This document shows positions 18,048-25,811 of a stretch of 64,000 bases of DNA, in pieces; position 1 is the first letter of the stretch, and every line of letters begins with the position of its first letter. The translations under genes were made by a program, and so were the position numbers. The DNA is from an uncultured Clostridium sp. GTDB lineage: Bacteria > Bacillota > Clostridia > Oscillospirales > Acutalibacteraceae. The notes beneath the pieces are model-generated. The model had not been told where the DNA came from. It did not search any database and saw only the letters and a list, made by a program, of their open reading frames with translations. The DNA lies in assembly GCA_958422185.1 (NCBI GenBank), contig CATZNW010000003.1, forward strand, positions 1 to 64,000, in the 5' to 3' direction.

Positions 18048-18755
18048 TCAGTTGGTAACCGTTGTACCTATATTCTTTCCGGTAACAACATCTACAAGAT
18101 TATTGGGATCATCAAGGTTGAAAACGATAATCGTCATATCGTTATCCTTACAGAGTGAAAACGCGGTAGAATCCATAACTTTGAGATCTCTGTTGATGAC
18201 CTCTCTGAAAGTTACGGAATCATATTTAACAGCATCCGGATATTTATTGGGATCCATATCAAACACGCCGTCCACATTCGTTGCTTTGAGAAGCGCGTCC
18301 GCGTTCATTTCAACGCTTCTGAGCGCAGCCGCCGTATCCGTTGAGAAAAACGGCGAGCCGGTTCCGCAGCCGAATATAACGATTCTGCCTTTTTCAAGAT
18401 GGCGGATCGCGCGGTTTCTGATATAAGGTTCTGCTATCTGCCTCATTTCAATAGCGGTCTGCACGCGCACATCGGCATCAAGCTGTTCAAGCGCGTCACA
18501 CAGCGCAAGCGAATTCATAGCCGTTGCGAGCATACCTATATGATCAGCCCTGGCTCTGTCCATTCCGTCGCTTGATCTGCCGCGCCAGAAATTTCCTCCG
18601 CCTACAACGATACCCACCTGCACGCCGAGATCCGCAACAGCCTTGATCGATTTGCAGATCTTCACAACGGTATCGTTATCAATGCCCGTTGTTTTGGGGC
18701 CGGCAAGCACCTCGCCCGAAAGTTTAAGAAGAATTCTTTCATAAACAGCGCCCAT
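18048..18755 (-). CDS. pyrH: Uridylate kinase PyrH
   Basis: A 235-residue bacterial UMP kinase of the amino-acid-kinase fold. Blocks are YERILLKLSGEVLAG, VGIVVGGGNFWRG, ADHIGMLATAMNSLAL, IVIFGCGTGSPFFSTDTAAALRS and ATNVDGVFDMDPNK. It normally follows tsf directly; here a 5-kb island separates them. It begins the run to polC and has its own upstream promoter and GGAGG site. Confidence 0.97.
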   Translation of the reverse strand: MGAVYERILLKLSGEVLAGPKTTGIDNDTVVKICKSIKAVADLGVQVGIVVGGGNFWRGRSSDGMDRARADHIGMLATAMNSLALCDALEQLDADVRVQTAIEMRQIAEPYIRNRAIRHLEKGRIVIFGCGTGSPFFSTDTAAALRSVEMNADALLKATNVDGVFDMDPNKYPDAVKYDSVTFREVINRDLKVMDSTAFSLCKDNDMTIIVFNLDDPNNLVDVVTGKNIGTTVTN

Positions 18756-18792
18756 AAATCAACCTCCGTTATTTTATAAATCCATTATTAAT

Positions 18793-18821
18793 ATATTAAT
18801 ATATTTTAAAAATAAAGTAAA
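18793..18821 (-). promoter_or_regulatory. Candidate promoter for pyrH-polC cluster
   Basis: Minus-strand TTTACT (18821-18816), 17-nt spacer, TAATAT (18798-18793) in a very AT-rich stretch just after the terminator of the upstream gene. AT-richness lowers certainty. Confidence 0.5.
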
Positions 18822-18831
18822 TAGATAAAAC

Positions 18832-18860
18832 AAAAAAGGCGGTAAAAATTTACCGCCTTT
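18832..18860 (-). terminator. Terminator of the LRR/dockerin-like gene
   Basis: An inverted repeat with arms 18834-18846 and 18849-18860 (core GGCGGTAAA/TTTACCGCC), followed on the minus strand by a run of six T. It ends transcription from 18871-21306 before pyrH. Confidence 0.85.
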
Positions 18861-18870
18861 TAATAATTTG

Positions 18871-21306
18871 TCATTTTAGCTTCACATATTCTTCTATGAT
18901 CATATGATCCCGGGAATTTATATAGCCGTCATAATTAACGTCATAAAGATAACCGTCTGTAACATCAGTCCGTTTATCGTTATAGTAAAGCCTGAATCCA
19001 AGCTGAACGCTCGTTTTCAGTTCGTCGTGTTCAGCGCCGCACGTCGTGCAAAAGTAAGCCAGATACGTTCCCACCGTTCCAACATAATGGTGGGAATAAC
19101 GGTAATTATGACCGGTTGCCGGAATTGACGTTTCCTGCTGAGCGCCGCATACCGTGCAGGTCTCCGCAGCGGTACCCTCTTCCTCACAGGTCGGCTCCTT
19201 CGTTATAACAGCGTTTTCGGAATCAAAAACATGGCCTCCCGCAGGGATATCCACCTCAACATATTCTGCACAGTTAGCGCATGTGCCGGCAGCCTTTCCC
19301 GGCTCTATACACGAAGGCTCTTCTATCACATTGTAATCGGCAGCGTCTGAAATATTATGGCCGAGCGCAGGTATCTCATATGTTGCTAAAAGCTCGCCAC
19401 ATCTGGAACATTCCCTCTTCCCGGTACCGGACTGCGTACAGGTAGGCTCCTGTAAAACGGATTCCACACTGTCATCATGACCGAGCGCCAGCGGAAACGG
19501 CAAGACCATTTTATCTCCGCAGTTTATACAGGTGCGTGTTGTTTCGCCGTTTTCAGTGCATGTCGGTTCTTTTGTTACAACGCCTTCATCGCGCACATGG
19601 CCGGTAGGCATAATATTTGTAGTTTCGGTCTTACCGCAGATAGTGCATTTCTTTTCAGAGCTGCCCATATATGTGCATGATGGCTCTGACACTACGCTTT
19701 CCGTATAATATCCCTCTATCCATTCGTTGTGGATACATTCAGGGCGGTCGTTGCCGCATACAGAGCAGTGGTATTCGTTATAAGTATGGCCGTCCTCAGT
19801 TGTTCTTGTGCTTACAAGTTCTTCAGTATGCCCCGTTGCAGGCAACGTTACGGTAACCGTCTCCCCGCAATTGGTGCACACACCTGTTTCATGACCTTCT
19901 TCCGTGCAGGTAGGCGGCGTCTGCTGCGTATAATTCTCAATATTATGGCCGAGCGCAGGTATGATCACAGCATAGTTGACCTGCGTGCATATGGTGCATC
20001 TTCTTACCGCCGTGCCGCCTCTTGTGCAGGTCGGGGCAATCGTATAATCATCAGTGTAATAGCCTTCCACCCAGTCCTGATGAGTATATACCGTATTTTT
20101 CTCACCGCATCTTGAACAGGTCTGATACTCGTAAATATGACCGTCCTCGGCAGTTTTATCCTCAGTTGAATCGGTAACGAAATCATGGCCGAGCGCGTCT
20201 ATGGTTTCCGTGCGGACAGTAATACCGCAATCGGAGCATATAATATCTTTTGAGCCGGGTTCGGTGCAGGTTGGCTCAAGGGTAATATCTTCATACATAT
20301 TACTGTGAGCGCAGTTATCTATTGAAACGAATGCATATGCATTTTCTTCCGCAAAAGTCTGGGTAGTTGACTGCGAATGGCCGTGGAGCGTTACGCTTTG
20401 CTGGCTGCCGTCAAAGGGGTCCGGAGCAACTCTGGTTCCGAATGCACATTCCGAATTATAAATATAAACATGTGTAAGATGCTGGGTATTTGCAAAAGCC
20501 CTCATGCCTATTGATGTTATATTTTCAGGGATCTCAATGGTTGTTATATCTGTTTCAAAAAAGGAATATTCTGAAATCTCAGTGATCGTACTGCCGAAAT
20601 CAACATATCTGACTCCGGACATATAAAATGTTGACATTCCGGTAGAAGTTAAGCCGGATCCGAACTTTACGCTTTCCAGATTAGGACAATTTGCAAATAC
20701 GAAACCTTCAAGCGGATCTAAAAATCCGGATTTCTCACCAAGATTTGTAAGGCTGTCAGGCAGATCCACACTTGTTATTCCGCTTGCAGTATAAGCATAC
20801 GGCCCTATTGTTGTCAAGCCTTCCGGGAAGTCGACATCTTCAAGGCTTGTACAATTCTGAAAAGCATATCTTTCAATGATCTGCAGATTATTAGGCAATT
20901 TACAATCCTGCAAAGCTGCGCAATCTGAAAATGCGTTTTCTCCTATCTCCTTAAGTGTAGAGGGAAGGGTAACGCTTTTAAGCGCTGTCATCAGAATAAA
21001 AGAATAATCTCCTATTCTTGTTACGCCTTCGCCGATAATTACATACTCGCACTCTTCTCTGTAATCTTCCCACGGTGCGTGACCCGATGAAAAAATGGAA
21101 TCCACATCACTGTAATCCTTGATCGCACCGGTGCCGGTTATGGTAAGCGTTTTTGTTCCGCTGTCATATGAAAACTTTACACTGCTGCCCGTTGCGCCGC
21201 AATCATCATCCGCTGCAAGGGCAGAGGTGGAAAACAGGCTGAAAAAGGACATAAAGCATAGAACCAACGATAAAAAAACGGATAGCAATCTTTTCCCACG
21301 GGTCAT
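18871..21306 (-). CDS. Secreted BspA-like leucine-rich protein with Cys/Gly-His repeats and a C-terminal dockerin-like segment
   Basis: An 811-residue exported protein. Residues 1-31 form a signal peptide (cut near ALAADD). About 35-310 are BspA/LRR_5-type repeats (for example TIGPYAYTASGITSVDLPD, ITSIGMRAFANTQHL). About 335-770 hold eight repeats of the form CTExG-x4-C-x2-CG-x7-LxALGH, broken by shorter CSxCG units. The last 40 residues contain DVNYDGYINSRDHM, one clear dockerin-type calcium loop; a second complete loop is not visible. Cell-surface adhesion or binding is inferred. It has its own promoter and terminator and lies between tsf and pyrH. Confidence 0.88.
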   Translation of the reverse strand: MTRGKRLLSVFLSLVLCFMSFFSLFSTSALAADDDCGATGSSVKFSYDSGTKTLTITGTGAIKDYSDVDSIFSSGHAPWEDYREECEYVIIGEGVTRIGDYSFILMTALKSVTLPSTLKEIGENAFSDCAALQDCKLPNNLQIIERYAFQNCTSLEDVDFPEGLTTIGPYAYTASGITSVDLPDSLTNLGEKSGFLDPLEGFVFANCPNLESVKFGSGLTSTGMSTFYMSGVRYVDFGSTITEISEYSFFETDITTIEIPENITSIGMRAFANTQHLTHVYIYNSECAFGTRVAPDPFDGSQQSVTLHGHSQSTTQTFAEENAYAFVSIDNCAHSNMYEDITLEPTCTEPGSKDIICSDCGITVRTETIDALGHDFVTDSTEDKTAEDGHIYEYQTCSRCGEKNTVYTHQDWVEGYYTDDYTIAPTCTRGGTAVRRCTICTQVNYAVIIPALGHNIENYTQQTPPTCTEEGHETGVCTNCGETVTVTLPATGHTEELVSTRTTEDGHTYNEYHCSVCGNDRPECIHNEWIEGYYTESVVSEPSCTYMGSSEKKCTICGKTETTNIMPTGHVRDEGVVTKEPTCTENGETTRTCINCGDKMVLPFPLALGHDDSVESVLQEPTCTQSGTGKRECSRCGELLATYEIPALGHNISDAADYNVIEEPSCIEPGKAAGTCANCAEYVEVDIPAGGHVFDSENAVITKEPTCEEEGTAAETCTVCGAQQETSIPATGHNYRYSHHYVGTVGTYLAYFCTTCGAEHDELKTSVQLGFRLYYNDKRTDVTDGYLYDVNYDGYINSRDHMIIEEYVKLK

Positions 21307-21365
21307 AAAATATTACCTTCTTTACAAGTTTTACTATATAATTTACGACAAATTTATACAAAATT

Positions 21366-21394
21366 ATTATACCACAATTAAGAATTTATGTAAA
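21366..21394 (-). promoter_or_regulatory. Promoter of the LRR/dockerin-like gene
   Basis: Minus-strand TTTACA (21394-21389), 17-nt spacer, TATAAT (21371-21366), about 60 nt upstream of the ATG, with GAAGG as ribosome-binding site. It lies just past the end of the upstream esterase gene. Confidence 0.75.
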
Positions 21395-21425
21395 TATCAC
21401 ACAAGAATTTTCGTTAAAAAGAATA

Positions 21426-22376
21426 CTATAAAAATTTGTCTATATACTCGCGGCATGAATCAAGCAAAAAGGCAACTGCTTTTTTACTGACTTTCGCATA
21501 AGGCGCCATCATATCAAAGGCATGATACGCGCCTTTTGCCACAAACAGCCTTACTTCCGCTCCGGCACATCTGATATGATTAAAAAAAGATATATCCTCA
21601 GCATAAAAGGGGTCCGCGGTCCCTACTGCGGAGATCACAGACGGAAGACCGGAAAAATCCGTTTCCCTTGCCGGGGCGGCATAGACGGGAACATTCTGGT
21701 TCATCACGTTATCTTGCAGATAAATACGCCAGGCGGATCTGTTTTCTGCCGTGCTCCAGACCGGGGAATCATTGTGAGAAGAGGTATTCGTTACACGGTC
21801 ATCCAGCATAGGATACAGCGGAATCTGAAAAGCAAAACAGTTTTTGCCGGTATTTCTTGCATAAATAGCAATGGCGGCAGCAAGACCTCCGCCTGCGCTC
21901 TCTCCGCCTACTACGATCTTTTCTCCTTCTATGCCAAGCTGCTTTTTATGTTTAAGCATCCATTCAAGAGCCGTGCATGCATCCCTAAACGCTGCCGGAT
22001 ACGGCTCTTTTGCGGAAAGCGTATAGTCCGGAGAAACCACAACGCAATTTATATTTTGAATCAGCGCCTTCGGGAAAGAGATAGCAGCCATTTCCGGCGC
22101 ACCCAGAGAATAGCCGCCGCCGTGAAACCAGAGAACACCTGTCTTTTTACCTGCTTTAACATTACTGTTCATAACGCAGATGCGCATGTTCGTACCGTTT
22201 TCCCGGGTAATACAGACCTTTTTACAGTTTAGACTTTTAAGGGGAAAAAGGGACAAAAATCCGTTTGACACAGGCAAAAGAACACGCTGGACTTTTTCAT
22301 TTCCGAGAGGACTTAAAGCCCTAAGAGCCGCACCCTCCAAACGCATATCCTTGTCCATTTCATTCAGTTTCAACAT
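21426..22376 (-). CDS. Alpha/beta-hydrolase, acetyl-esterase/lipase (hormone-sensitive lipase-like) family
   Basis: A 316-residue hydrolase without a signal peptide. LWFHGGGYSLGAPE is the oxyanion-hole HGGG motif; VVGGESAGGGLAAA holds the nucleophile Ser; the acid lies in GTADPFYAED and the catalytic His in GAYHAFDMM. These define the HSL-type carboxylesterase group; the natural substrate (acetylated sugars, small esters) is unknown. The ATG has GAGGAG at about 8 nt. It starts 57 nt behind the AAC(6')-like gene and is probably cotranscribed with it. Confidence 0.88.
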   Translation of the reverse strand: MLKLNEMDKDMRLEGAALRALSPLGNEKVQRVLLPVSNGFLSLFPLKSLNCKKVCITRENGTNMRICVMNSNVKAGKKTGVLWFHGGGYSLGAPEMAAISFPKALIQNINCVVVSPDYTLSAKEPYPAAFRDACTALEWMLKHKKQLGIEGEKIVVGGESAGGGLAAAIAIYARNTGKNCFAFQIPLYPMLDDRVTNTSSHNDSPVWSTAENRSAWRIYLQDNVMNQNVPVYAAPARETDFSGLPSVISAVGTADPFYAEDISFFNHIRCAGAEVRLFVAKGAYHAFDMMAPYAKVSKKAVAFLLDSCREYIDKFL

Positions 22377-22433
22377 TCTTCATCTCCTCTGACATTAAAT
22401 CCAATGAAGCGATTTCATAACGCTGCTCTGCGG

Positions 22434-23183
22434 CTATATATTCTTAATAAAATGAACGAGTCTTGCACTTTCAGAGAATTTGTTTTTTAAATGCAATGAA
22501 ATACTTTCCGAATTTGTGATATCGCAATCGCTTGCAAACTGTTTACAGCCCTTTGATCTTGCCCAGTTTTCACAATGCTTTATTAAATGACTTGCGATTC
22601 CCAAATGCCTGTAATTCTCTTCAACATAAATTGCTTCCAAATAACCCACGTTATCAGAATCCGCGCCTTCAACATATTCATTTCTTACCGAGCAATGAGC
22701 AAAAGCAATCAAGTCTTTCCGATAGTAAGCGGTAAAGATGATATTATTTTCTGATTGCGCTGTTTTTTCAAAATCATCTTTCAACCCGTCATAATCAGCA
22801 TCATTCCATAGTTTTAATGCAAGTTTTGCAACATTATAGGCATCCTGCTTTCTGCAACAGTAAAAATCAATACAGTTACAAATCACCCAATCGCACGCGC
22901 TGATGCAGTTTATAGAAATAAAATATATTTTATCCCAAATGTCTTTCATTGAACGTCCGTCAAAAACTTTGGCGTTTAACATTTCCTCAGCGCATTTAAA
23001 ATCATAGCTGTTCTTTCCGTCCGGCGTCAGTCCGAACCAATACGGCTCACTGAAATCTTGATTAAATCCCATCCAGCAATCGCAATACTTATCACTGTTT
23101 TCAACATAAAAACTGTTTTCAAAGAAGTTTTTACCATCGCTCAGCTTTTGGCTGAAAATTGCATAGGGTATTCTTTCTCCAAA
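22434..23183 (-). CDS. GNAT acetyltransferase: AAC(6')-like C-terminal domain behind an unassigned N-terminal region
   Basis: From ATG 23183 (AGGTGA 4 nt upstream; a longer frame to 23231 crosses the promoter) the protein has 249 residues. The last 140 or so resemble aminoglycoside 6'-N-acetyltransferases: LALKLWNDADYDGLKDDFEK, VGYLEAIYVEENYRHLGIA (acetyl-CoA loop) and KGCKQFASDCDITNSES. The first 95 residues match nothing I recognise. A Cys-rich linker (ISACDWVICNCIDFYCC) joins the parts and could be read-through of a former intergenic stretch. Aminoglycoside modification is possible but not shown by sequence alone. Confidence 0.75.
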   Translation of the reverse strand, partial: FGERIPYAIFSQKLSDGKNFFENSFYVENSDKYCDCWMGFNQDFSEPYWFGLTPDGKNSYDFKCAEEMLNAKVFDGRSMKDIWDKIYFISINCISACDWVICNCIDFYCCRKQDAYNVAKLALKLWNDADYDGLKDDFEKTAQSENNIIFTAYYRKDLIAFAHCSVRNEYVEGADSDNVGYLEAIYVEENYRHLGIASHLIKHCENWARSKGCKQFASDCDITNSESISLHLKNKFSESARLVHFIKNI

Positions 23184-23202
23184 CATATAATCACCTGTAC
23201 AA

Positions 23203-23231
23203 AGCATACCATAAGGAGAAAAAAAGCGCAA
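23203..23231 (-). promoter_or_regulatory. Promoter of the AAC(6')-like gene
   Basis: Minus-strand TTGCGC (23231-23226), 17-nt spacer, TATGCT (23208-23203). The -35 box overlaps the tail of the preceding terminator, so one gene's end and the next gene's start are fused into one module. Confidence 0.65.
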
Positions 23232-23258
23232 GAAAAAGAGCAGGCTGCTGACCTGCTC
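23229..23258 (-). terminator. Terminator of the 23361-23795 acetyltransferase gene (repeat copy 1)
   Basis: Hairpin arms 23238-23244 and 23252-23258 (GAGCAGG/CCTGCTC, 7-nt loop), followed on the minus strand by TTTTT. The 30 bp 23229-23258 are identical to 23838-23867. Confidence 0.85.
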
Positions 23259-23360
23259 CCAATTTCTCAGTTTTGCAGAAAAGAAAACAGCTCCTGCACA
23301 CTGGGAAACTAAAATGGTTGGATTTGTTCAAATGTTGACTTATATATCAAAGTCAAGACA

Positions 23361-23795
23361 TTACAATCGCTGGATATACCCTGTTTTTTCAACACTGTTA
23401 TAACCGTTTTTACGGTAAAATCTATGTGTAGAGCGCTTTTTAGATCCGGTCATCAGCATGATCTTATAACAATTTTGTTGCCGTGCGATCTGCCTTGCAT
23501 AGGAAAGACATTGCGAAGCGAATCCCCTTTTTCTGTAAGCTTTATCCGTTACCACATTCTCTATCAAAGCGTAGGGCTGCTGATTATGCGTAAGATTAGG
23601 AACGATAACGCATACGCAGGAGGAAACGATTTTTCCATCCTCCTGAGCAACAATAATATGATGATTTTCATCCGCCAAAATCGCATTCCAGATACTTTCG
23701 TTCTTTTCATTTCGTGTTATGGGCTTATTGCCGTGCAAATGCGTATATAGATCGCTCAAGCCCCGAAAATCATCTTTGTTCACTTCTCTTATCAT
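23361..23795 (-). CDS. GNAT-family N-acetyltransferase
   Basis: A 144-residue single-domain GNAT protein. MIREVNKDDFRGLSDLY is a typical first strand; NVVTDKAYRKRGFASQCL is the acetyl-CoA pyrophosphate loop (RxxGxA) and HRFYRKNGY the C-terminal motif. The ATG at 23795 has GGTGG at 4-5 nt and is preferred over upstream in-frame starts to 23816, which lie on the promoter. The acceptor substrate is unknown. The gene lies between two identical 30-bp repeats, each a terminator. Confidence 0.85.
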   Translation of the reverse strand: MIREVNKDDFRGLSDLYTHLHGNKPITRNEKNESIWNAILADENHHIIVAQEDGKIVSSCVCVIVPNLTHNQQPYALIENVVTDKAYRKRGFASQCLSYARQIARQQNCYKIMLMTGSKKRSTHRFYRKNGYNSVEKTGYIQRL

Positions 23796-23811
23796 ACTAC
23801 CACCCATATGA

Positions 23812-23840
23812 AGCATAACATATAATATTCAAAAACACAA
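23812..23840 (-). promoter_or_regulatory. Promoter of the 23361-23795 acetyltransferase gene
   Basis: Minus-strand TTGTGT (23840-23835), 17-nt spacer, TATGCT (23817-23812). Spacing, -10 box and relation to the upstream terminator are the same as for the promoter at 23203-23231. Confidence 0.65.
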
Positions 23841-23867
23841 GAAAAAGAGCAGGCTGCTGACCTGCTC
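23838..23867 (-). terminator. Terminator of rpsB-tsf (repeat copy 2)
   Basis: Arms 23847-23853 and 23861-23867 with a 7-nt loop; the stem can be extended by AA/TT, and TTTTT follows on the minus strand. It lies 16 nt after the tsf stop and is identical over 30 bp to 23229-23258. Confidence 0.88.
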
Positions 23868-23883
23868 TTAAAAATTGATTATT

Positions 23884-24822
23884 TTAGCCGTTGATCTGCT
23901 TTGCGATCTCCTCAGCAAAGTTTTCCTGGCGCTTTTCAAGGCCTTCGCCTCTTGTCATACGGATAAAGCCGGTGATTTTGATCTCTGTGCCGAGAGTTTT
24001 GGCTACCGAATCCACATAACCTTTTACATTGCCGTCAAAAAGGTCGCTGCGGACAAATTCCTGATCAACAAGGCAGTTTTCTTTATAGTACTTGCTCATT
24101 TTGCCCTCTGCGATCTTAGCAAGAACAGCTTCCGGCTTTGAAGCCATTTTCGGATCCTCTTTCATCTGAGAAGCAAGGATACTCTTTTCGTGATCAACAA
24201 TCTCCTGAGGTACCGAAGCCTCGTCAAGATATGCAGGGCTCATAGCGGCGATCTGCATAGCGACATTTTTACCCATGTCTTTGAAGTCATCCGTACCGGC
24301 CTTGGACTCATCAGCGATGTCAAATCCTACCATAACGCCTACTGAACCGCCAGCATGAACATAAGTTGCAAGTACGCCGTCCATAACCTCAAAACGGCGG
24401 ATCTTCATATTTTCGCCGATAGCAAGAATAAGGTCATTAAGGGTTTCCGAAACGGTTCTTCCGGTTCCCATATATTCCGCATTCGTAAGTTCCTCAACTG
24501 TATTTACGCCCGTAGCGATTATAGTTTTGGCACAGTCTGTAACAAAATCAACAAACTTTTCGTTCTTAGCAACGAAGTCTGTTTCTGAGTTCACTTCGAT
24601 TACAACGCCCTTTTTAGCCGCCTCGTCGGCATAGGAAAGTACGATGCCCTCTGCTGCGATCCTTGCAGCCTTTTTCTGCGCTGCGGCAAGGCCTCTCTCT
24701 CTGAGATAGTCCACTGCCTTATCCATATCTCCGTCAGCTTCTGTAAGAGCTTTTTTGCACTCCATCATGCCTACGCCCGTTTTTTCACGAAGGGCTTTAA
24801 CATCCTGAGCAGTAAAATTCAT
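23884..24822 (-). CDS. tsf: Translation elongation factor Ts
   Basis: A 312-residue nucleotide-exchange factor for EF-Tu. The UBA-like N terminus (VKALREKTGVGMMECKKALTEADGDMDKAVDYLRERG) and the core block EVNSETDFVAKNEKF are diagnostic; the dimerisation half follows. It lies 35 nt behind rpsB and ends at a strong terminator. Confidence 0.98.
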   Translation of the reverse strand: MNFTAQDVKALREKTGVGMMECKKALTEADGDMDKAVDYLRERGLAAAQKKAARIAAEGIVLSYADEAAKKGVVIEVNSETDFVAKNEKFVDFVTDCAKTIIATGVNTVEELTNAEYMGTGRTVSETLNDLILAIGENMKIRRFEVMDGVLATYVHAGGSVGVMVGFDIADESKAGTDDFKDMGKNVAMQIAAMSPAYLDEASVPQEIVDHEKSILASQMKEDPKMASKPEAVLAKIAEGKMSKYYKENCLVDQEFVRSDLFDGNVKGYVDSVAKTLGTEIKITGFIRMTRGEGLEKRQENFAEEIAKQING

Positions 24823-24857
24823 TGCAATTCCTCCAAACTATTAGATTAAAAATACGA

Positions 24858-25628
24858 TTATTCAGCGGCGGTTTCCTCTGCCGGTTCTTCAGCCGGAGCA
24901 GCGTCCTCAGCAGGAGCCTCTGCATCTTCAGCGGCAACGTCACTGCCGTCCCTTCCCTCAATAACAGCGGAAGCCATAGCGCCTGCGATAAGTTTTACAG
25001 CGCGGATAGCATCGTCATTTCCCGGGATAACGTAATCGATCTCATCTGGATCGCAGTTCGTATCAACGATAGCAACGATAGGAAGTCCGAGTTTCATAGC
25101 CTCTGACACCGCGATCCTTTCCTTGCGCGGATCTACGATAAACATGGCGTCCGGAACCTTCTTCATCTCTGCGATACCGCCAAGATATTTCTCAAGCTTT
25201 TCGATCTGAAGTTCAAGGCCTGCCGCTTCTTTCTTAGTAAGAAGATCAAAGGTGCCGTCCTCTCTCATTTTCTTGAGCTGAGCAAGACGGGCAACACGGC
25301 CGCGTATAGTTTTGAAGTTTGTAAGCATACCGCCGAGCCAGCGTGCATTAACATAAGGCATAGAGCAGCGTTCAGCCTCTTCCTTAATGGATTCCTGAGC
25401 CTGCTTTTTTGTGCCGACGAAAATGATGGAGCCGCCCTCTGCAGCAAGATCGCGAACGAACATATAGGCTTCATCAAGCTTCTTTACTGTTTTCTGAAGG
25501 TCGATGATATAGATGCCATTACGCTCTGTGAAAATGTACTGCGCCATTTTGGGGTTCCATCTTCTTGTCTGGTGGCCGAAGTGAACACCGGCCTCCAAAA
25601 GCTGTTTCATAGAAACTACATTTGCCAT
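24858..25628 (-). CDS. rpsB: 30S ribosomal protein S2
   Basis: A 256-residue S2 protein: LLEAGVHFGHQTRRWNPKM, IYIIDLQKT, FVGTKKQAQ, NARWLGGMLTNFKTI, VDPRKERIAVSEA and PIVAIVDTNCDP are standard. A C-terminal Ala/Glu/Pro-rich tail of about 30 residues (AEDAEAPAEDAAPAEE...) extends past the core, a common variable tail. It is the first gene of rpsB-tsf, behind a promoter and a leader of roughly 110 nt. Confidence 0.98.
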   Translation of the reverse strand: MANVVSMKQLLEAGVHFGHQTRRWNPKMAQYIFTERNGIYIIDLQKTVKKLDEAYMFVRDLAAEGGSIIFVGTKKQAQESIKEEAERCSMPYVNARWLGGMLTNFKTIRGRVARLAQLKKMREDGTFDLLTKKEAAGLELQIEKLEKYLGGIAEMKKVPDAMFIVDPRKERIAVSEAMKLGLPIVAIVDTNCDPDEIDYVIPGNDDAIRAVKLIAGAMASAVIEGRDGSDVAAEDAEAPAEDAAPAEEPAEETAAE

Positions 25629-25740
25629 TATAAAATTCCTCCTTTAGGTTATTCCTCCGCCGCGTCTATGGCAAAGCGCCCCGAATCGTCACCAGGGAAC
25701 GCAGACGCTGCGTGTGGATTGCACGTCATTATCTTCCGTG
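25629..25740 (-). promoter_or_regulatory. 5' leader of rpsB-tsf, possible autoregulatory leader
   Basis: About 110 nt of GC-richer sequence lies between the predicted start site and the rpsB ATG. It contains a tight hairpin (ACGCAG-CGT-CTGCGT, 25699-25713), an AGGAGG ribosome-binding site close to the ATG and a second GGAGGAA further up. Ribosomal protein genes often carry autoregulatory leaders; assignment here is inference. Confidence 0.4.
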
Positions 25741-25747
25741 CTGAAAC

Positions 25748-25776
25748 ATTTTACCATATGAGCCGCCCAAAATCAA
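25748..25776 (-). promoter_or_regulatory. Promoter of rpsB-tsf
   Basis: Minus-strand TTGATT (25776-25771), 17-nt spacer ending in TGG, TAAAAT (25753-25748). The TG just upstream of the -10 gives an extended -10 element. Confidence 0.65.
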
Positions 25777-25811
25777 GAAAAATTTTGAATTAATCCTAAT
25801 TCATTCTATTA

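Noticed and set aside
19021..20280. Regular repeats about 150-190 bp apart, considered as a CRISPR-like or tandem DNA repeat
   Set aside because: They are diverged protein-level repeats of the secreted Cys/ALGH protein; the DNA units are neither identical nor separated by spacers.
21522..22232. A 236-codon plus-strand frame opposite the esterase
   Set aside because: The minus-strand esterase has a full catalytic triad; the opposite frame has no recognisable feature.
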